A stretch of 36,843 nucleotides of DNA, from contig JAJPOQ010000095.1 of NCBI GenBank assembly GCA_021232515.1, positions 1 to 36,843 of the forward strand, in the 5' to 3' direction. This document shows positions 22,603 through 32,358 of this stretch, in pieces. Within the stretch, counting starts at the first letter, position 1. Every line of letters begins with the position of its first letter. Source of the DNA: Lentisphaeraceae bacterium (GTDB taxonomy: Bacteria > Verrucomicrobiota > Lentisphaeria > Lentisphaerales > Lentisphaeraceae). The notes under the pieces were generated by a model. It did no database searches, was not told the DNA's origin, and saw only the letters and a program-made list of their open reading frames with translations. Made by a program: the position numbers and the translations under genes.

Positions 22603-25524
22603 ATGAATAGAGACCACGGAAGAGTTTACAGACTAGAGTCTGAAGAAAGAGTAGAAGAAATAGATAGTGACATTCAGATTTTCACTCACCTTGCCACTGG
22701 CGCTAAAGTTTTAGTCGCAAAATCAGAAGACGACAATAAAGTTTTCAACATATCCTTTAAGACACCACCGGAAGATGATACTGGCTTAGCTCATATCATG
22801 GAGCATTCAGTTCTGTGTGGTTCTAGGAAGTATCCTGTAAAAGAACCTTTTGTAGAATTGATGAAAGGTAGCTTAAATACATTTTTAAATGCTATGACGT
22901 ATCCGGATAAAACAGTTTATCCTGTCGCTAGCAGAAACCTTAAAGACTTTCAAAACTTAGTAGATGTTTACTTGGACGCGGTCTTTTTTCCAACTCTAAG
23001 CAAAGAAGCTTTTGAGCAGGAAGGCTGGCACTATGAAGTAGAAGAAAACAGTCTGAGCTACAAAGGTGTTGTTTTCAATGAGATGAAGGGTGTTTTTTCA
23101 TCTCCGGAAAGCTACTTGGACTACAGCCTAAATAAGGTTTTATTTGCGGATTCAACTTATGGTTTTGAGTCAGGAGGCTTTCCTGAAGCTATTACTGATT
23201 TGTCCTATGAAACATATTTACAGTTTCACAAAGAAAAATACCATCCTGCAAACTCGTGGATAACTATCTATGGCGATGTTGATACAGACTATTGGCTAGA
23301 CTATTTAGAAAATGAGTACTTGGGTAAATTCCAAATGCCTGATTTTAAATTACCTGAGATAGTTAAACGAGAAAAACTTTTAGAGCCTCAAGAAATAGAG
23401 TGCTCATACCCTGCGGGTGAAGATACAGATAAAAACGCCTCGCTTATTTCCATATCATTCATTACTGGCGATATACTCGACGTAGAGCGCAATTTTGCAA
23501 TGGGAGTTTTGGACGCCATACTGATCGGCAGTGCGGCTTCACCACTTAAAAAAGCCTTACTTGAGTCTGGCTTAAGTGAAGACACTCTGGATTATGGCTA
23601 TGGTAACGAAATACTTCAGACGTCTTGGTCTGTAGGTTTACGAGATGCATCTCCTGAGAACAAACAAGCTTTTGTCGATTTAGTTTTTAGTGAATTCCGT
23701 AAGTATGCCAAAGAAGGCTTGCCAGAGAAGATGGTAAAAGCTGCTTTAAATACTTGTGAGTTCCAGTTGCGTGAAGCCAACTATGGTTCTTACCCTAAGG
23801 GTCTGATTTATAGTTTTAATATCATGAACCAGTGGTTGTATGAAGGCAATCCTACGACAGGTTTGAAGTTTGAGGATTTGTTAAGCGACCTCAAAACCAA
23901 AGTTGCCCAGGGCGGTTATTTTGAGAAACTGATTGAAGATGTGTTTTTAAACAATTCAGAGTATGTAGTTGCTGTTTGTAAGCCTGATTCTGAAATGGGT
24001 TTGAAAGAACAACAAGAAGAAGCGAATAAGCTTGCTGCATATGAGAAAACTCTTAGTGACGAAGATAAGCTTGCCTTAAAAGCACGCAATGAGTATCTGC
24101 TTGAATTGCAGTCTACTCCTGACTCTGAAGAAGCTCTGGCTTCTATCCCTCATGTTTCCAAAGAAGATATTGATAGAGAAGTAAAGGATATTCCTCAAGA
24201 AGAGATAGTACTAGGTGATACGACTTTACTTTACCATGAGCTACCGACGCAAGGTATCATTTACAGTCAGTTGAGTTTTGATTGTGAAAATATTCCACTT
24301 AGTCAGTTTCAGTGGTTAGCGCTGACCAACTCTTTGTTACTTAAGGTCGGTACGAAAGATCAAAGCTTTGATGACTTGTTGCAAGATATAGCCTGCGAGA
24401 CGGGAGGCATAGGTTCAACGATAAATGTCTTCTCTTCTGCAAAGTCGAGCACTGGTTATGGCGCTCATCTATGGATTCAATCCAAGATCATGAAGCGCAA
24501 GTCTGCGGAATTAGTAGACTTTTTTGAGAAGATCTTTAAGAAAATAGACTTTTCAGATAAGAGCCGAATTGAAGATTTACTTTCATCCATGACTTCAAAG
24601 CTAAGAACGACTTTGCAGACTAATGGTGATAGAGCGACCAGATCTTACCTTGGAGCGTCTTTGTCAAATGCGGGTTATCTCGGGAACTTGATTAGCGGGC
24701 CAGAGTATTATGATTTCTTGAAAAAAGTTCAGGAAGAATTCGCTAGCGATCCAGATAAAGTCATTTCTAAATTAAATGAGATGAAAGAGCAAGTTTTCCA
24801 AAGAGAGAACTTGTTGATGAACGTTACCAGTTCTAAAAAAGCTTTTGATCTTGCGAGTCAAGATTTTGCAAAGATACCTGATTTATTGCCACAGGGCAAC
24901 AGTTTCACTTCAAATACAGAAAACGTATTTGCCCTAGAGTCTAAGAATACTGCACTACAGGCTCCAGGTGGAGTTCAGTATGTTGCAAAGGGCATAAACC
25001 TTCGCGATATAGGTTATGAGAATCATGGTAGTTTTGATTTGCTAAATCAATTACTATCAACCGGTTACTTGTGGGAGCGCATTCGTGTCCAAGGCGGTGC
25101 TTATGGTTGTTACCTTACATACGACCGATTGAGCGGTGCTCTTATCTTAGCTAGTTATAGGGATCCAAACTTAGAGAAAACTTTGGATGTCTTTAACGAG
25201 ATTCACGAATTTTTAGAAAACCTCGAGATGCCTGAAAATGCATTGGAGAAGTTACTTCTTGGTACATTTGGTCGTTTGGATGCTCCTATGACGAATTCCC
25301 AAAAGGGTAAATTAGCTTTAAACCGCCACCTTACCGGCGTGAAAATTGATGAAATAAATAAGTATCGAGCAGAGCTTTTGGATTCTACACTGAATGACTT
25401 AAAGGCGTTTGCTAAGTATTTTAAAACCCTTTCTGAAGACGGTGTAGTCTGTGTTCATGGAAGTGCTGCGCGTATCGCTGAAAGCAAAAATTTATTTGAT
25501 GAAACTCTTACTGTAGGAGAATGA
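22603..25524 (+). CDS. M16C zinc metalloprotease (PreP / insulinase family)
   Basis: A 973-aa single-chain pitrilysin-superfamily protease. The inverted zinc motif HXXEH is HIMEH (His64, Glu67, His68), followed by the typical SVLCGSRKYPVKEPF and LNAMTYPDKTVYPVAS, with the third ligand probably the Glu in VVFNEMKG. The length, the linker helix-rich centre and the C-terminal YVAKGINLRD...VQGGAYGCY region match the presequence protease (PreP/M16C) type, which forms a closed chamber degrading unfolded peptides up to a few dozen residues. No signal peptide is seen, so it is probably cytoplasmic. Its stop overlaps an ATG in front of elbB (ATGA), suggesting coupling. Confidence 0.93.
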   Translation: MNRDHGRVYRLESEERVEEIDSDIQIFTHLATGAKVLVAKSEDDNKVFNISFKTPPEDDTGLAHIMEHSVLCGSRKYPVKEPFVELMKGSLNTFLNAMTYPDKTVYPVASRNLKDFQNLVDVYLDAVFFPTLSKEAFEQEGWHYEVEENSLSYKGVVFNEMKGVFSSPESYLDYSLNKVLFADSTYGFESGGFPEAITDLSYETYLQFHKEKYHPANSWITIYGDVDTDYWLDYLENEYLGKFQMPDFKLPEIVKREKLLEPQEIECSYPAGEDTDKNASLISISFITGDILDVERNFAMGVLDAILIGSAASPLKKALLESGLSEDTLDYGYGNEILQTSWSVGLRDASPENKQAFVDLVFSEFRKYAKEGLPEKMVKAALNTCEFQLREANYGSYPKGLIYSFNIMNQWLYEGNPTTGLKFEDLLSDLKTKVAQGGYFEKLIEDVFLNNSEYVVAVCKPDSEMGLKEQQEEANKLAAYEKTLSDEDKLALKARNEYLLELQSTPDSEEALASIPHVSKEDIDREVKDIPQEEIVLGDTTLLYHELPTQGIIYSQLSFDCENIPLSQFQWLALTNSLLLKVGTKDQSFDDLLQDIACETGGIGSTINVFSSAKSSTGYGAHLWIQSKIMKRKSAELVDFFEKIFKKIDFSDKSRIEDLLSSMTSKLRTTLQTNGDRATRSYLGASLSNAGYLGNLISGPEYYDFLKKVQEEFASDPDKVISKLNEMKEQVFQRENLLMNVTSSKKAFDLASQDFAKIPDLLPQGNSFTSNTENVFALESKNTALQAPGGVQYVAKGINLRDIGYENHGSFDLLNQLLSTGYLWERIRVQGGAYGCYLTYDRLSGALILASYRDPNLEKTLDVFNEIHEFLENLEMPENALEKLLLGTFGRLDAPMTNSQKGKLALNRHLTGVKIDEINKYRAELLDSTLNDLKAFAKYFKTLSEDGVVCVHGSAARIAESKNLFDETLTVGE

Positions 25525-25526
25525 TT

Positions 25527-26183
25527 ATGAGTAAAAAAGTTGGTGTTTTATTAGCAGGTTGTGGAGTTTTTGATGGATCAGAAATTCACGAAGCTGTTAT
25601 AACTCTATTGAAACTAGATCAAGCAGGTGCAGAAGTTATAGCAATGGCGCCAGATGCTCCACAGCTCAAAGTGGTTGATCACTCAAATAGCACGGACTCA
25701 GAAGAGTCTAGAAATGTTCTCACAGAAGCTTCAAGAATAAGTCGCGGAAATATCACAAATGTGAGTGATGTCAAAGTTGACGAACTAGATGCTCTTGTTA
25801 TTCCAGGAGGTTTTGGTGCAGCTTTAAATCTTTGTGATTTTGCCGTAAATGGGCCTCAGGGAACTGTTGATAAAGATGTTAAGAGTCTCATAGAGTCAGT
25901 TTTTGCTAAGAAGCTTCCGATTGGCGCTATGTGTATTGCTCCTGCCTTGGTCGCGCTTGCTCTTGAGGGCAAAGGACTACAGTTAACGATTGGTAGTGAT
26001 GCAGGAGTTGCTGGTGGTATAGAAGTACTAGGCCACTCTCATGTGAATTGCGAAACACAGAACATTGTAGTTGATGCAACGAACAAAGTTGTTACTACAC
26101 CTGCTTACATGACCGCAGCAGGTATAGCGGAGGCTTATGAAGGTATTTCTAAGCTTGTTGATCAAGTTTTAGAACTCGCTTAG
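25527..26183 (+). CDS. elbB: ElbB-like DJ-1/PfpI superfamily glyoxalase
   Basis: About 218 aa. It begins with KKVGVLLAGCGVFDGSEIHE, highly characteristic of ElbB (first described as enhancing lycopene biosynthesis; reported to have weak glyoxalase activity). The class I glutamine-amidotransferase-like fold shows LVIPGGFGAA and the nucleophile elbow Cys in GAMCIAPALV. I chose ATG 25527 over ATG 25521 because AGGAGA (25515-25520) would give no spacing for the latter. It is coupled to the M16 protease gene upstream and ends 1 base before the convergent esterase gene. Confidence 0.9.
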   Translation: MSKKVGVLLAGCGVFDGSEIHEAVITLLKLDQAGAEVIAMAPDAPQLKVVDHSNSTDSEESRNVLTEASRISRGNITNVSDVKVDELDALVIPGGFGAALNLCDFAVNGPQGTVDKDVKSLIESVFAKKLPIGAMCIAPALVALALEGKGLQLTIGSDAGVAGGIEVLGHSHVNCETQNIVVDATNKVVTTPAYMTAAGIAEAYEGISKLVDQVLELA

Positions 26184-26184
26184 T

Positions 26185-27102
26185 TTATTTTGTCGCACCG
26201 CTTCTTCTTAGGGATTCGGTGTGATAATCAAACCAGTTAGGCATAAGTTCGATCATCTTTTTCATTTTGTGAGCTAGACCTTCGAGTTCTATGTAAGTGT
26301 GATCGACTTTTGCATCGACTAAAGCTTGGTGGTAAATTCTTACTGTGTTTAAGTGTCCAAAGTCTTTAGTTCCACATGCGATGAGAATTCTCATCTTACC
26401 TTTTATCTGATTGATGTTTTTCTTGAGCAGTAAGTAAGGGTCATTATCAATATAGTTTTGCTTGTTTGGTCCTAAGTAACTGTTTGGGTGTTTGTCAGGT
26501 TCACCTGGATTAAAACTGTCTGCAGTTTTAGGTACATTACCAGCCTGGCAGAAAAGAGAACAGAACATCTCAGGGTACTTCATTGCAAGTCTAGTAGAGC
26601 CTCTTCCTCCCATAGAAAATCCTTCAATACAACGGCCTTTTCTTGCGGCGATAGTGCGGTAAGTCTTGTCGATGTGAGGTATGAGTTCTTTGATAAACAT
26701 AGTTTCAATTGGGAATTTGCCATCGTACGAGTCCTTATAAAATGTGCTGTGACCGCCATTGGGGAATACCATGATCATTTCGGGCCATTTCTTAGCTTTT
26801 ATACCTTTCTCGAGCAATTCTGCTATGAAAGTACCGCGTAGTTCATTTCCACCATTTCCATGAAGATTATAAATAACTGGGTAACGTTTCTCTGAATTAC
26901 TTTTGTAGCTTGGAGGTAGATAGATGGAGTAACCAACGTCTTGCTTGGCAGCTTTGCTGAAAAAAGTTAAGTGTTGAACGCCATTTGGAAGTTTACCTTT
27001 TGGGATATTATTCCAGATAATTTTTGGACCTTTATCTTTTTCTGCTGAATAAGTAAGAATTGGAAGAAGGAAGCACAAGAGTAGTAGTTTAGTATTCATC
27101 AC
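26185..27102 (-). CDS. Secreted esterase (esterase D / feruloyl-esterase-like)
   Basis: A 305-aa alpha/beta hydrolase with an N-terminal signal peptide (LLLLCFLLPILTYSA). The nucleophile elbow is GFSMGG with the catalytic Ser, followed by an Asp in ACGTKDFGH and a His in GLAHKM. The oxyanion region is NLHGNGGNE. It resembles the putative esterase (esterase D/Fes/S-formylglutathione hydrolase) family, many of which, when secreted, hydrolyse ester side groups on plant or algal polysaccharides. The substrate cannot be told. It is a single gene; the next minus-strand gene upstream ends 50 bases away. Confidence 0.88.
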   Translation of the reverse strand: MMNTKLLLLCFLLPILTYSAEKDKGPKIIWNNIPKGKLPNGVQHLTFFSKAAKQDVGYSIYLPPSYKSNSEKRYPVIYNLHGNGGNELRGTFIAELLEKGIKAKKWPEMIMVFPNGGHSTFYKDSYDGKFPIETMFIKELIPHIDKTYRTIAARKGRCIEGFSMGGRGSTRLAMKYPEMFCSLFCQAGNVPKTADSFNPGEPDKHPNSYLGPNKQNYIDNDPYLLLKKNINQIKGKMRILIACGTKDFGHLNTVRIYHQALVDAKVDHTYIELEGLAHKMKKMIELMPNWFDYHTESLRRSGATK

Positions 27103-27154
27103 ACACCTAGTTTAGATTTGACTACCTGTACGCTAGGTAAAACTAGAACCTGAC

Positions 27155-28882
27155 TTACGACTCGGTTTTTTGTAAATCGTACATTTTTTTATAGATACCA
27201 TCCTGCTGAATGAGCTCTTCATGTGATCCAGACTCAGCTATATTTCCACTTTGAAGTACGATGATGTTGTCTACATGTTTGATGGTAGATAGACGGTGAG
27301 CGATGAGAATACTCGTCTTTTGGGTCATGGCAAAATCCATGGCATTTTGAATAAGTTGTTCAGTTTCTGTATCGATATTTGCCGTGGCTTCATCGAATAT
27401 AAGTATCTCGGCAGAAGATGCTAATGCTCTCGCTAGAGCTATGAGTTGGCGTTGGCCAGTAGATAAGTTTGAACCGCCTTCTTCGAGTGGACTATCGTAG
27501 CCATGTTCCATTTGTTGGATAAAGTCATGAATGTTTATTTTTTTACAGATGTCCTCCATTCTTTCATCGGTAACATCTGGTCTGTCTAGAGTGATATTGA
27601 ACTTTATGCTTTCATGGAAAATAGCCGGATCTTGAGGAACCATGACTATGTTTTCTTTAAGGGTTTCTCTGGTAAGATCTTTTATCGAGTCATCACCAAA
27701 ATAGATTTCGCCTTTCTTTATATCAAACTGACGAGTGAGCAGTCGAACCAGTGTAGATTTTCCCGAACCTGTAGGTCCAACAACAGCCAAACTATTTCCT
27801 TTAGGAATAGTCAGATTGAGTTCTTTAAGCACTGTTTCGTCTTCTTTATAAGCAAAACTTAAATCCTTGATAGTTATATCATGTTTAGAAATACAACGAG
27901 TACCAGTGTCTTCTGGCAATTCAGTATTTAGAGTATTTGAAATCTTGTTTAATGCAGCAAGAGCAGACTGCAGAACAGCAAAGCGAGCGCCCATTTCCTT
28001 GACAGGTTCAAAAAGTTGTTGGAGTAGTGCTATGTAGGCAACGAGTAAGCCAATAGGTATGGTTTCTGTAATGCTTGGCGTCAGACTGAGTATAAGTAAA
28101 ATCGTACCTATACTGACGATGAACATGCCGTCAAGTAGTGAGTAGACGAGGGCATCTAGGCTTATGGCTTTTACACTCTCGGTTCGGTATTCGTCATTGT
28201 TCTTTTGGAAGTCGTTCACATGTGCTTTTTGCAGATTGAAATTATAAATCTCGTAAAGCATGGAGAAGGCTTCATTTAGCTGAGCCGACAGTTTGCCGTT
28301 TAGAGTTCGGATGTTGTCGTAGAGAACTCGGAGTTTTATTCTGAACCAATTTATAGTGAAGATTATGATTGGTAGAAGAATTAGGGTTATGAGTCCTAGG
28401 GTGATATTTTCTGTGAATATATAAATGAAAACAGCGATGATCTTAAGACTGTCACTAAGGATGTAAGTGATGCCCTGTAGAAACGTCTCACCAATACTTT
28501 CAACGTCTGAAGTCGCTCGGCTTAAGTGGACTCCAAGTGGCTTTGAATCGTAGTCTTTTTTACCAATATGACAGATGTGGTGGACTACGCCTTTTCGAAG
28601 GTCTCGTATGGTTCGTATGCCAGACTTCTGTAAGAGAATATTCTGAAATGCTTGTTGTACAGACGAGGCGACTAAAACAATCAGGTAGAAATAGGAAATG
28701 CGCAGAACGTACTCTGTATCAAGATTCTTAATGCCGTTATCAATTGCATCTTGAATTAAAGCAGGGCCTTTGACAGCGAGCCATGCAGTAATGGGCATGA
28801 GAGCCAACGATATGAAGAACCTGTACTTGTATGTCTTTGCATATTTTAAAAAGAGAGGGACAGCAGTGATCTTCTTTTTCAT
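27155..28882 (-). CDS. ABC exporter half-transporter, catalytic (consensus Walker B) subunit
   Basis: A 575-aa protein with six transmembrane helices (about 20-300) and a nucleotide-binding domain. Walker A is GPTGSGKST, the Q-loop lies in VMVPQDP, Walker B is ILIFDEAT with the catalytic Glu498, and the H-loop is LIAHRLST. The ABC signature is LSTGQ rather than LSGGQ. It overlaps the upstream partner gene by 4 bases (ATGA), so the two make a heterodimeric type IV exporter of the multidrug/lipid class. Its altered signature would face the partner's degenerate site. The substrate is unknown. Confidence 0.93.
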   Translation of the reverse strand: MKKKITAVPLFLKYAKTYKYRFFISLALMPITAWLAVKGPALIQDAIDNGIKNLDTEYVLRISYFYLIVLVASSVQQAFQNILLQKSGIRTIRDLRKGVVHHICHIGKKDYDSKPLGVHLSRATSDVESIGETFLQGITYILSDSLKIIAVFIYIFTENITLGLITLILLPIIIFTINWFRIKLRVLYDNIRTLNGKLSAQLNEAFSMLYEIYNFNLQKAHVNDFQKNNDEYRTESVKAISLDALVYSLLDGMFIVSIGTILLILSLTPSITETIPIGLLVAYIALLQQLFEPVKEMGARFAVLQSALAALNKISNTLNTELPEDTGTRCISKHDITIKDLSFAYKEDETVLKELNLTIPKGNSLAVVGPTGSGKSTLVRLLTRQFDIKKGEIYFGDDSIKDLTRETLKENIVMVPQDPAIFHESIKFNITLDRPDVTDERMEDICKKINIHDFIQQMEHGYDSPLEEGGSNLSTGQRQLIALARALASSAEILIFDEATANIDTETEQLIQNAMDFAMTQKTSILIAHRLSTIKHVDNIIVLQSGNIAESGSHEELIQQDGIYKKMYDLQKTES

Positions 28883-30702
28883 GAATGATCCCCAGCGTTT
28901 TTCTCTAGCGTTTGATGCTCGAAAGTTGCGCGATAGGATTCATTTTTCTCAAGTAACTCTTTATGAGTTCCCTGACAGACTATTTTTCCTTGATCCATGA
29001 TGATTATTTCGTCACACTCAACTAGTGCAGAGATTCTATGAGAAATGAGGATCATAGTTTCTTTTTTCAAGATTGAGTATAGTCCAGAAATAATGGCATT
29101 TTCAGTTTTGTGATCTACAGCAGAAACAAAATCGTCCATCAAGAGAGCTTTGCGCTTTTTGACTAAGGCACGGAGAATGGATAAGCGTTGTTTTTGACCA
29201 CCGGAGAGATTTATACCATGCTCACCAAGTAGTGTATCTATGCCATCTTTGAACATATCTATATCACTTTGAAGTTGGCTTATCTTGTAGGCGTCTTCAA
29301 ATTCAGTTTTGGTGCCGAAGCCTTCTTCATTGCTCTTAGTGACGAGCTCTATATTTTCAGAGATAGTTTTTGAGAAGTGGCGATTTTCTTGAGGAACAAT
29401 TGAGAAAACTTCGTTTAGCGCATTGGTAGCGATGTCTTCATATTTTGTTCCTTTGAGACTTAGGCCAGTTGCTCGAAGATTACCACAAATAAGATTGAAT
29501 AAAGTTGTTTTTCCGCAGCCAGTTGGTCCAAAGATGCCGTATTTTTTATTCTCTTTGATTAACAAGTTATCTATTTCTAAACTGAAATTGTTCGCTTGTT
29601 CAGGATAAGAAAACTTAAGGTCATTTATTGATACTAATGGTGAGTTGGTTGAGAAGTTTAGTTGATTTGTTTTTTGGACAGCTCGTGATTTATCTTCATT
29701 GATCGTTTGATTAGCAGCGTCTCTCACTTGGTAAATACGGGTCAAGCATATTTCTCCTCGTTGAAAGAGAGGGAAGAGGAAACCAATAGCTCGAAGTGGG
29801 CCGAGTAGCATCCAGAGAAAAAGACTGAATGCCGTAAAGGAACCTATGTTAAAGCCATCTCTACCAAGCTTTTCATTTTCGATTGCCTCTGGTCCACCAA
29901 AATGCAGGAGTATGAAAAACCCAATACTCAAAATACTCAGCATAAGAATCATCATGAGAACTCTTATCGTCAATAAGGTCTCAGAGGTTTTTCTATACTT
30001 GTCGTTGTCTCCTTCAAATTTACTTATGAGTAAGTTGAAGACGGGAAAAATAGTAAGAAGTGTGTGGGCTTTAAATTGCTCGCGAATTGTTTCAGATAAG
30101 ACTCCAAGAACTTTTTGGTTTTCTCGGCCAACTTGCATCATTTTCTTAGAAAGAATTCTCATGATAAAAACGATTACAGGTATGGGGACTAGACAATAAA
30201 GTGTTAGTCGAGGACTTATCTGATACATGTAATAAGGACAGATAATTAGTGTAAGAGTGGTGTTGATAGGGTGGAGGATTCCCATCGAGATCATTACTCT
30301 CACGCTTGTAACATCATTAGTTCCTCGGCTAATAAGGTCACCACTTTTGTACTTGGAAAGTACTTCCATTGGCATATTTACAACAGAGTTAAACAAGTCT
30401 TGCCTAACTTCGGATTCGATTTTTCGACCTTCTTTGAATATAAAAATCCTAGATAAGACGCGGGCTATGCAGCCAAGTATTCCTAATCCTAAAATAATGA
30501 ATGAAAGTGACTTCAGTTCGTTGTTTTGCTCAGGAGTAAGTTTGCTGTCTGCAGATGAGAGTAGATTTATGGCGTCATCGACGAAAAGAGGAAATGAAGT
30601 CGTTGTTAAAATTGTGATAATTAGACAGAAAATACCAAGTGCATATCCCTTACCTTTACTAGGTAAGTACTCCTTAAGAAATCTTCTCGCATTTGGGTAC
30701 AT
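28879..30702 (-). CDS. ABC exporter half-transporter, degenerate-site subunit
   Basis: A 607-aa membrane-spanning exporter subunit with an N-terminal six-helix domain and a C-terminal ATPase domain. Walker A is GPTGCGKTT, the signature LSGGQKQR is canonical, and the H-loop is LISHRIS. Walker B reads LLMDDFVSAVD: the catalytic Glu is replaced by Asp524, which is the mark of the non-hydrolysing site in heterodimeric exporters such as TM287/288 or BmrCD. It is first in the two-gene operon and overlaps its partner by 4 bases. Transport direction is outward by family; cargo unknown. Confidence 0.93.
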   Translation of the reverse strand: MYPNARRFLKEYLPSKGKGYALGIFCLIITILTTTSFPLFVDDAINLLSSADSKLTPEQNNELKSLSFIILGLGILGCIARVLSRIFIFKEGRKIESEVRQDLFNSVVNMPMEVLSKYKSGDLISRGTNDVTSVRVMISMGILHPINTTLTLIICPYYMYQISPRLTLYCLVPIPVIVFIMRILSKKMMQVGRENQKVLGVLSETIREQFKAHTLLTIFPVFNLLISKFEGDNDKYRKTSETLLTIRVLMMILMLSILSIGFFILLHFGGPEAIENEKLGRDGFNIGSFTAFSLFLWMLLGPLRAIGFLFPLFQRGEICLTRIYQVRDAANQTINEDKSRAVQKTNQLNFSTNSPLVSINDLKFSYPEQANNFSLEIDNLLIKENKKYGIFGPTGCGKTTLFNLICGNLRATGLSLKGTKYEDIATNALNEVFSIVPQENRHFSKTISENIELVTKSNEEGFGTKTEFEDAYKISQLQSDIDMFKDGIDTLLGEHGINLSGGQKQRLSILRALVKKRKALLMDDFVSAVDHKTENAIISGLYSILKKETMILISHRISALVECDEIIIMDQGKIVCQGTHKELLEKNESYRATFEHQTLEKNAGDHS

Positions 30703-30740
30703 AGATGTGCAGTCTTGGATTCTTTAAAATTATGCTTTAA

Positions 30741-30769
30741 TTGAAACGAACTTTTGATTAGAATATAGA
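30741..30769 (+). promoter_or_regulatory. Promoter of the T2SSE_N-MglA-Roadblock operon
   Basis: TTGAAA (30741-30746), a 17-base spacer and TATAGA (30764-30769) form a near-consensus sigma70-type promoter. It predicts a 5' leader of about 65 bases before the GTG at 30842. Confidence 0.6.
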
Positions 30770-30841
30770 TTGTCTGATTCGTCTGAAAAGCGAGTCTAAC
30801 TGATTAGATATCTTCAAATTAAAGAAAGGGTTCATCAATCT

Positions 30842-31717
30842 GTGAAAGATTCAGATAAAAAGAAGTTACTTGATTCTGCGCTTATATACGAGCAGGTTCT
30901 CGAGAAAATTCCTGATGATAAGTTTTCGATTGAAGCTTTGGTAGATATCTATAAAGATGTTGGCGATGATGAGAAAGTGGCAGAGTTAAATAGCCGCTTA
31001 AAGAAAATTGACTCTGGAGAGAAGCTTGAAGCAGTCAAGCCAAAACAAGAAAGCGTTCGACAAGTCCAAATAAAAGTTTCTTCTTCAAATCAGAAAAAGC
31101 GCAAGGTTAAGTTAAATAGTCGACCCTCTGTATCTGATCCAGTTCCTCCAAGTTGGCGCCGTAAATCTCAAGGTATTGATGAAATAAAGCAGACTAAGGC
31201 CTTAGCTGATTTAGTTTTTACTATGCAAAATTCGCTCAAGTCCCAAGTCGATTTATTGATCAGTCTGTTTGATGTTGAGGTTCTCGACAAGAAACAATTT
31301 AGTTCGATTATGTATGAGCTGGCGGAGCATAAGTTTTCGAGAAACCCGCAGAAGCCAAAAATGGTAATGCATATGCTTGAAAAGTGTCCCGGAGTTGAAC
31401 TAGAGAAGGTTTATTATTTCCTAAGTCGTAAGACAAATATACCTTATATAGACCTAAGTGTCATGCCTTATAATGAGAAGCTAAGTAGCCTTTTTCCAGC
31501 ATCCCTTGTTTATAATCAAGGCATTGTGATTTTTAAGAAAATAAGCTCAGAGTATTGCATTGCGGTTCTAAATCCTTTAAATATAGAACTAATGGAAGAG
31601 ACGGCGGCACTACTAAATGAGAATGTTCATTTCTATCTGACTTCAGCTAAAGAGTTCGATCAATTTTTAGATAAAAGAAAGTTAAAAAGTTCAAGTAGCG
31701 GCATTTTTGCCCTTTGA
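30842..31717 (+). CDS. TPR + stand-alone T2SSE_N (MshEN-like) domain protein
   Basis: A 291-aa cytoplasmic protein starting with GTG. Residues 10-56 form a TPR-like helix pair (ALIYEQVLEKIPDDKFSIEA onward). Residues 57-118 are a basic Ser/Pro-rich linker, and residues about 120-280 form a helical part and the T2SSE_N fold (NIPYIDLSVMP, LFPASLVYNQGIVIFKK, IAVLNPLNIELMEE). That domain normally sits in front of GspE/PilB/MshE secretion ATPases, but here no ATPase follows. The c-di-GMP-binding MshEN signature (RLGxxL...G...L...Q) is not preserved: the matching region reads DLLISLFDVEVLDKKQFSSI. It lies 33 bases before an MglA GTPase and a Roadblock protein and is probably their partner. Its precise role is unknown. 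Confidence 0.75.
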   Translation: MKDSDKKKLLDSALIYEQVLEKIPDDKFSIEALVDIYKDVGDDEKVAELNSRLKKIDSGEKLEAVKPKQESVRQVQIKVSSSNQKKRKVKLNSRPSVSDPVPPSWRRKSQGIDEIKQTKALADLVFTMQNSLKSQVDLLISLFDVEVLDKKQFSSIMYELAEHKFSRNPQKPKMVMHMLEKCPGVELEKVYYFLSRKTNIPYIDLSVMPYNEKLSSLFPASLVYNQGIVIFKKISSEYCIAVLNPLNIELMEETAALLNENVHFYLTSAKEFDQFLDKRKLKSSSSGIFAL

Positions 31718-31750
31718 GCGTTTAGTGAAATTTAAGGAACGAATAAAAAC

Positions 31751-32356
31751 ATGCCACAAGTAAATTACGCAAAGAAAGAGATTCAGTTTAAGATCGTTTA
31801 TTACGGCCCAGGTATGTGCGGTAAAACGACTAACTTACAAGTAATCCATGAGAAAGTTCCAGCAAAAGCTAAGGGCAAAATGGCTTCTTTGGCAACTAGC
31901 CAAGATCGAACTTTATTTTTTGACTTCTTGCCCTTAAAAGCAGAAGCGATAGAAGGTTATGTCTGTAAGTTTCAGATGTACACTGTTCCTGGTCAGGTAA
32001 AGTATAATAGTACGCGAAAGTTGGTTCTGAGAAGTTGTGATGGTGTGGTTTTTGTTGCAGACTCTCAACTCTCTAAGATGCAGGAAAATAAAGAAAGTTT
32101 GCTCAACTTAGAAGAAAACTTACAGGCTCAAGGCGATACTTTAGCCAAGATGCCTCTTGTCTTTCAGTACAATAAGAAAGATCTACCACAAATAGCTCCA
32201 AATCAATATATGGATTTTCTGTTGAATAATGGTTCTGTAAAAGTGCCAATAATTGAAGCAAGCGCAATAAAAGGCGATGGTGTTTTAGATACGCTAAATG
32301 CTATTGCTAAGTTAGTGATTCAAGATTTTGTCGCTAAGAAGAATCAGGGGAATTAA
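31751..32356 (+). CDS. mglA: MglA-family small Ras-like GTPase
   Basis: A 201-aa GTPase closely resembling Myxococcus xanthus MglA, which sets cell polarity and directs type IV pili and gliding machinery. The P-loop is GPGMCGKTTN (residues 19-28), switch I carries Arg53 in SQDRTLFFDF, switch II carries Gln82 in YTVPGQVKY, and the base-recognition motif is QYNKKDL. Arg53 and Gln82 fall at the same numbers as the catalytic pair described for MglA, so intrinsic and MglB-stimulated hydrolysis are expected. It sits between the T2SSE_N protein (33-base gap) and a Roadblock protein (2-base gap). Confidence 0.95.
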   Translation: MPQVNYAKKEIQFKIVYYGPGMCGKTTNLQVIHEKVPAKAKGKMASLATSQDRTLFFDFLPLKAEAIEGYVCKFQMYTVPGQVKYNSTRKLVLRSCDGVVFVADSQLSKMQENKESLLNLEENLQAQGDTLAKMPLVFQYNKKDLPQIAPNQYMDFLLNNGSVKVPIIEASAIKGDGVLDTLNAIAKLVIQDFVAKKNQGN

Positions 32357-32358
32357 CC

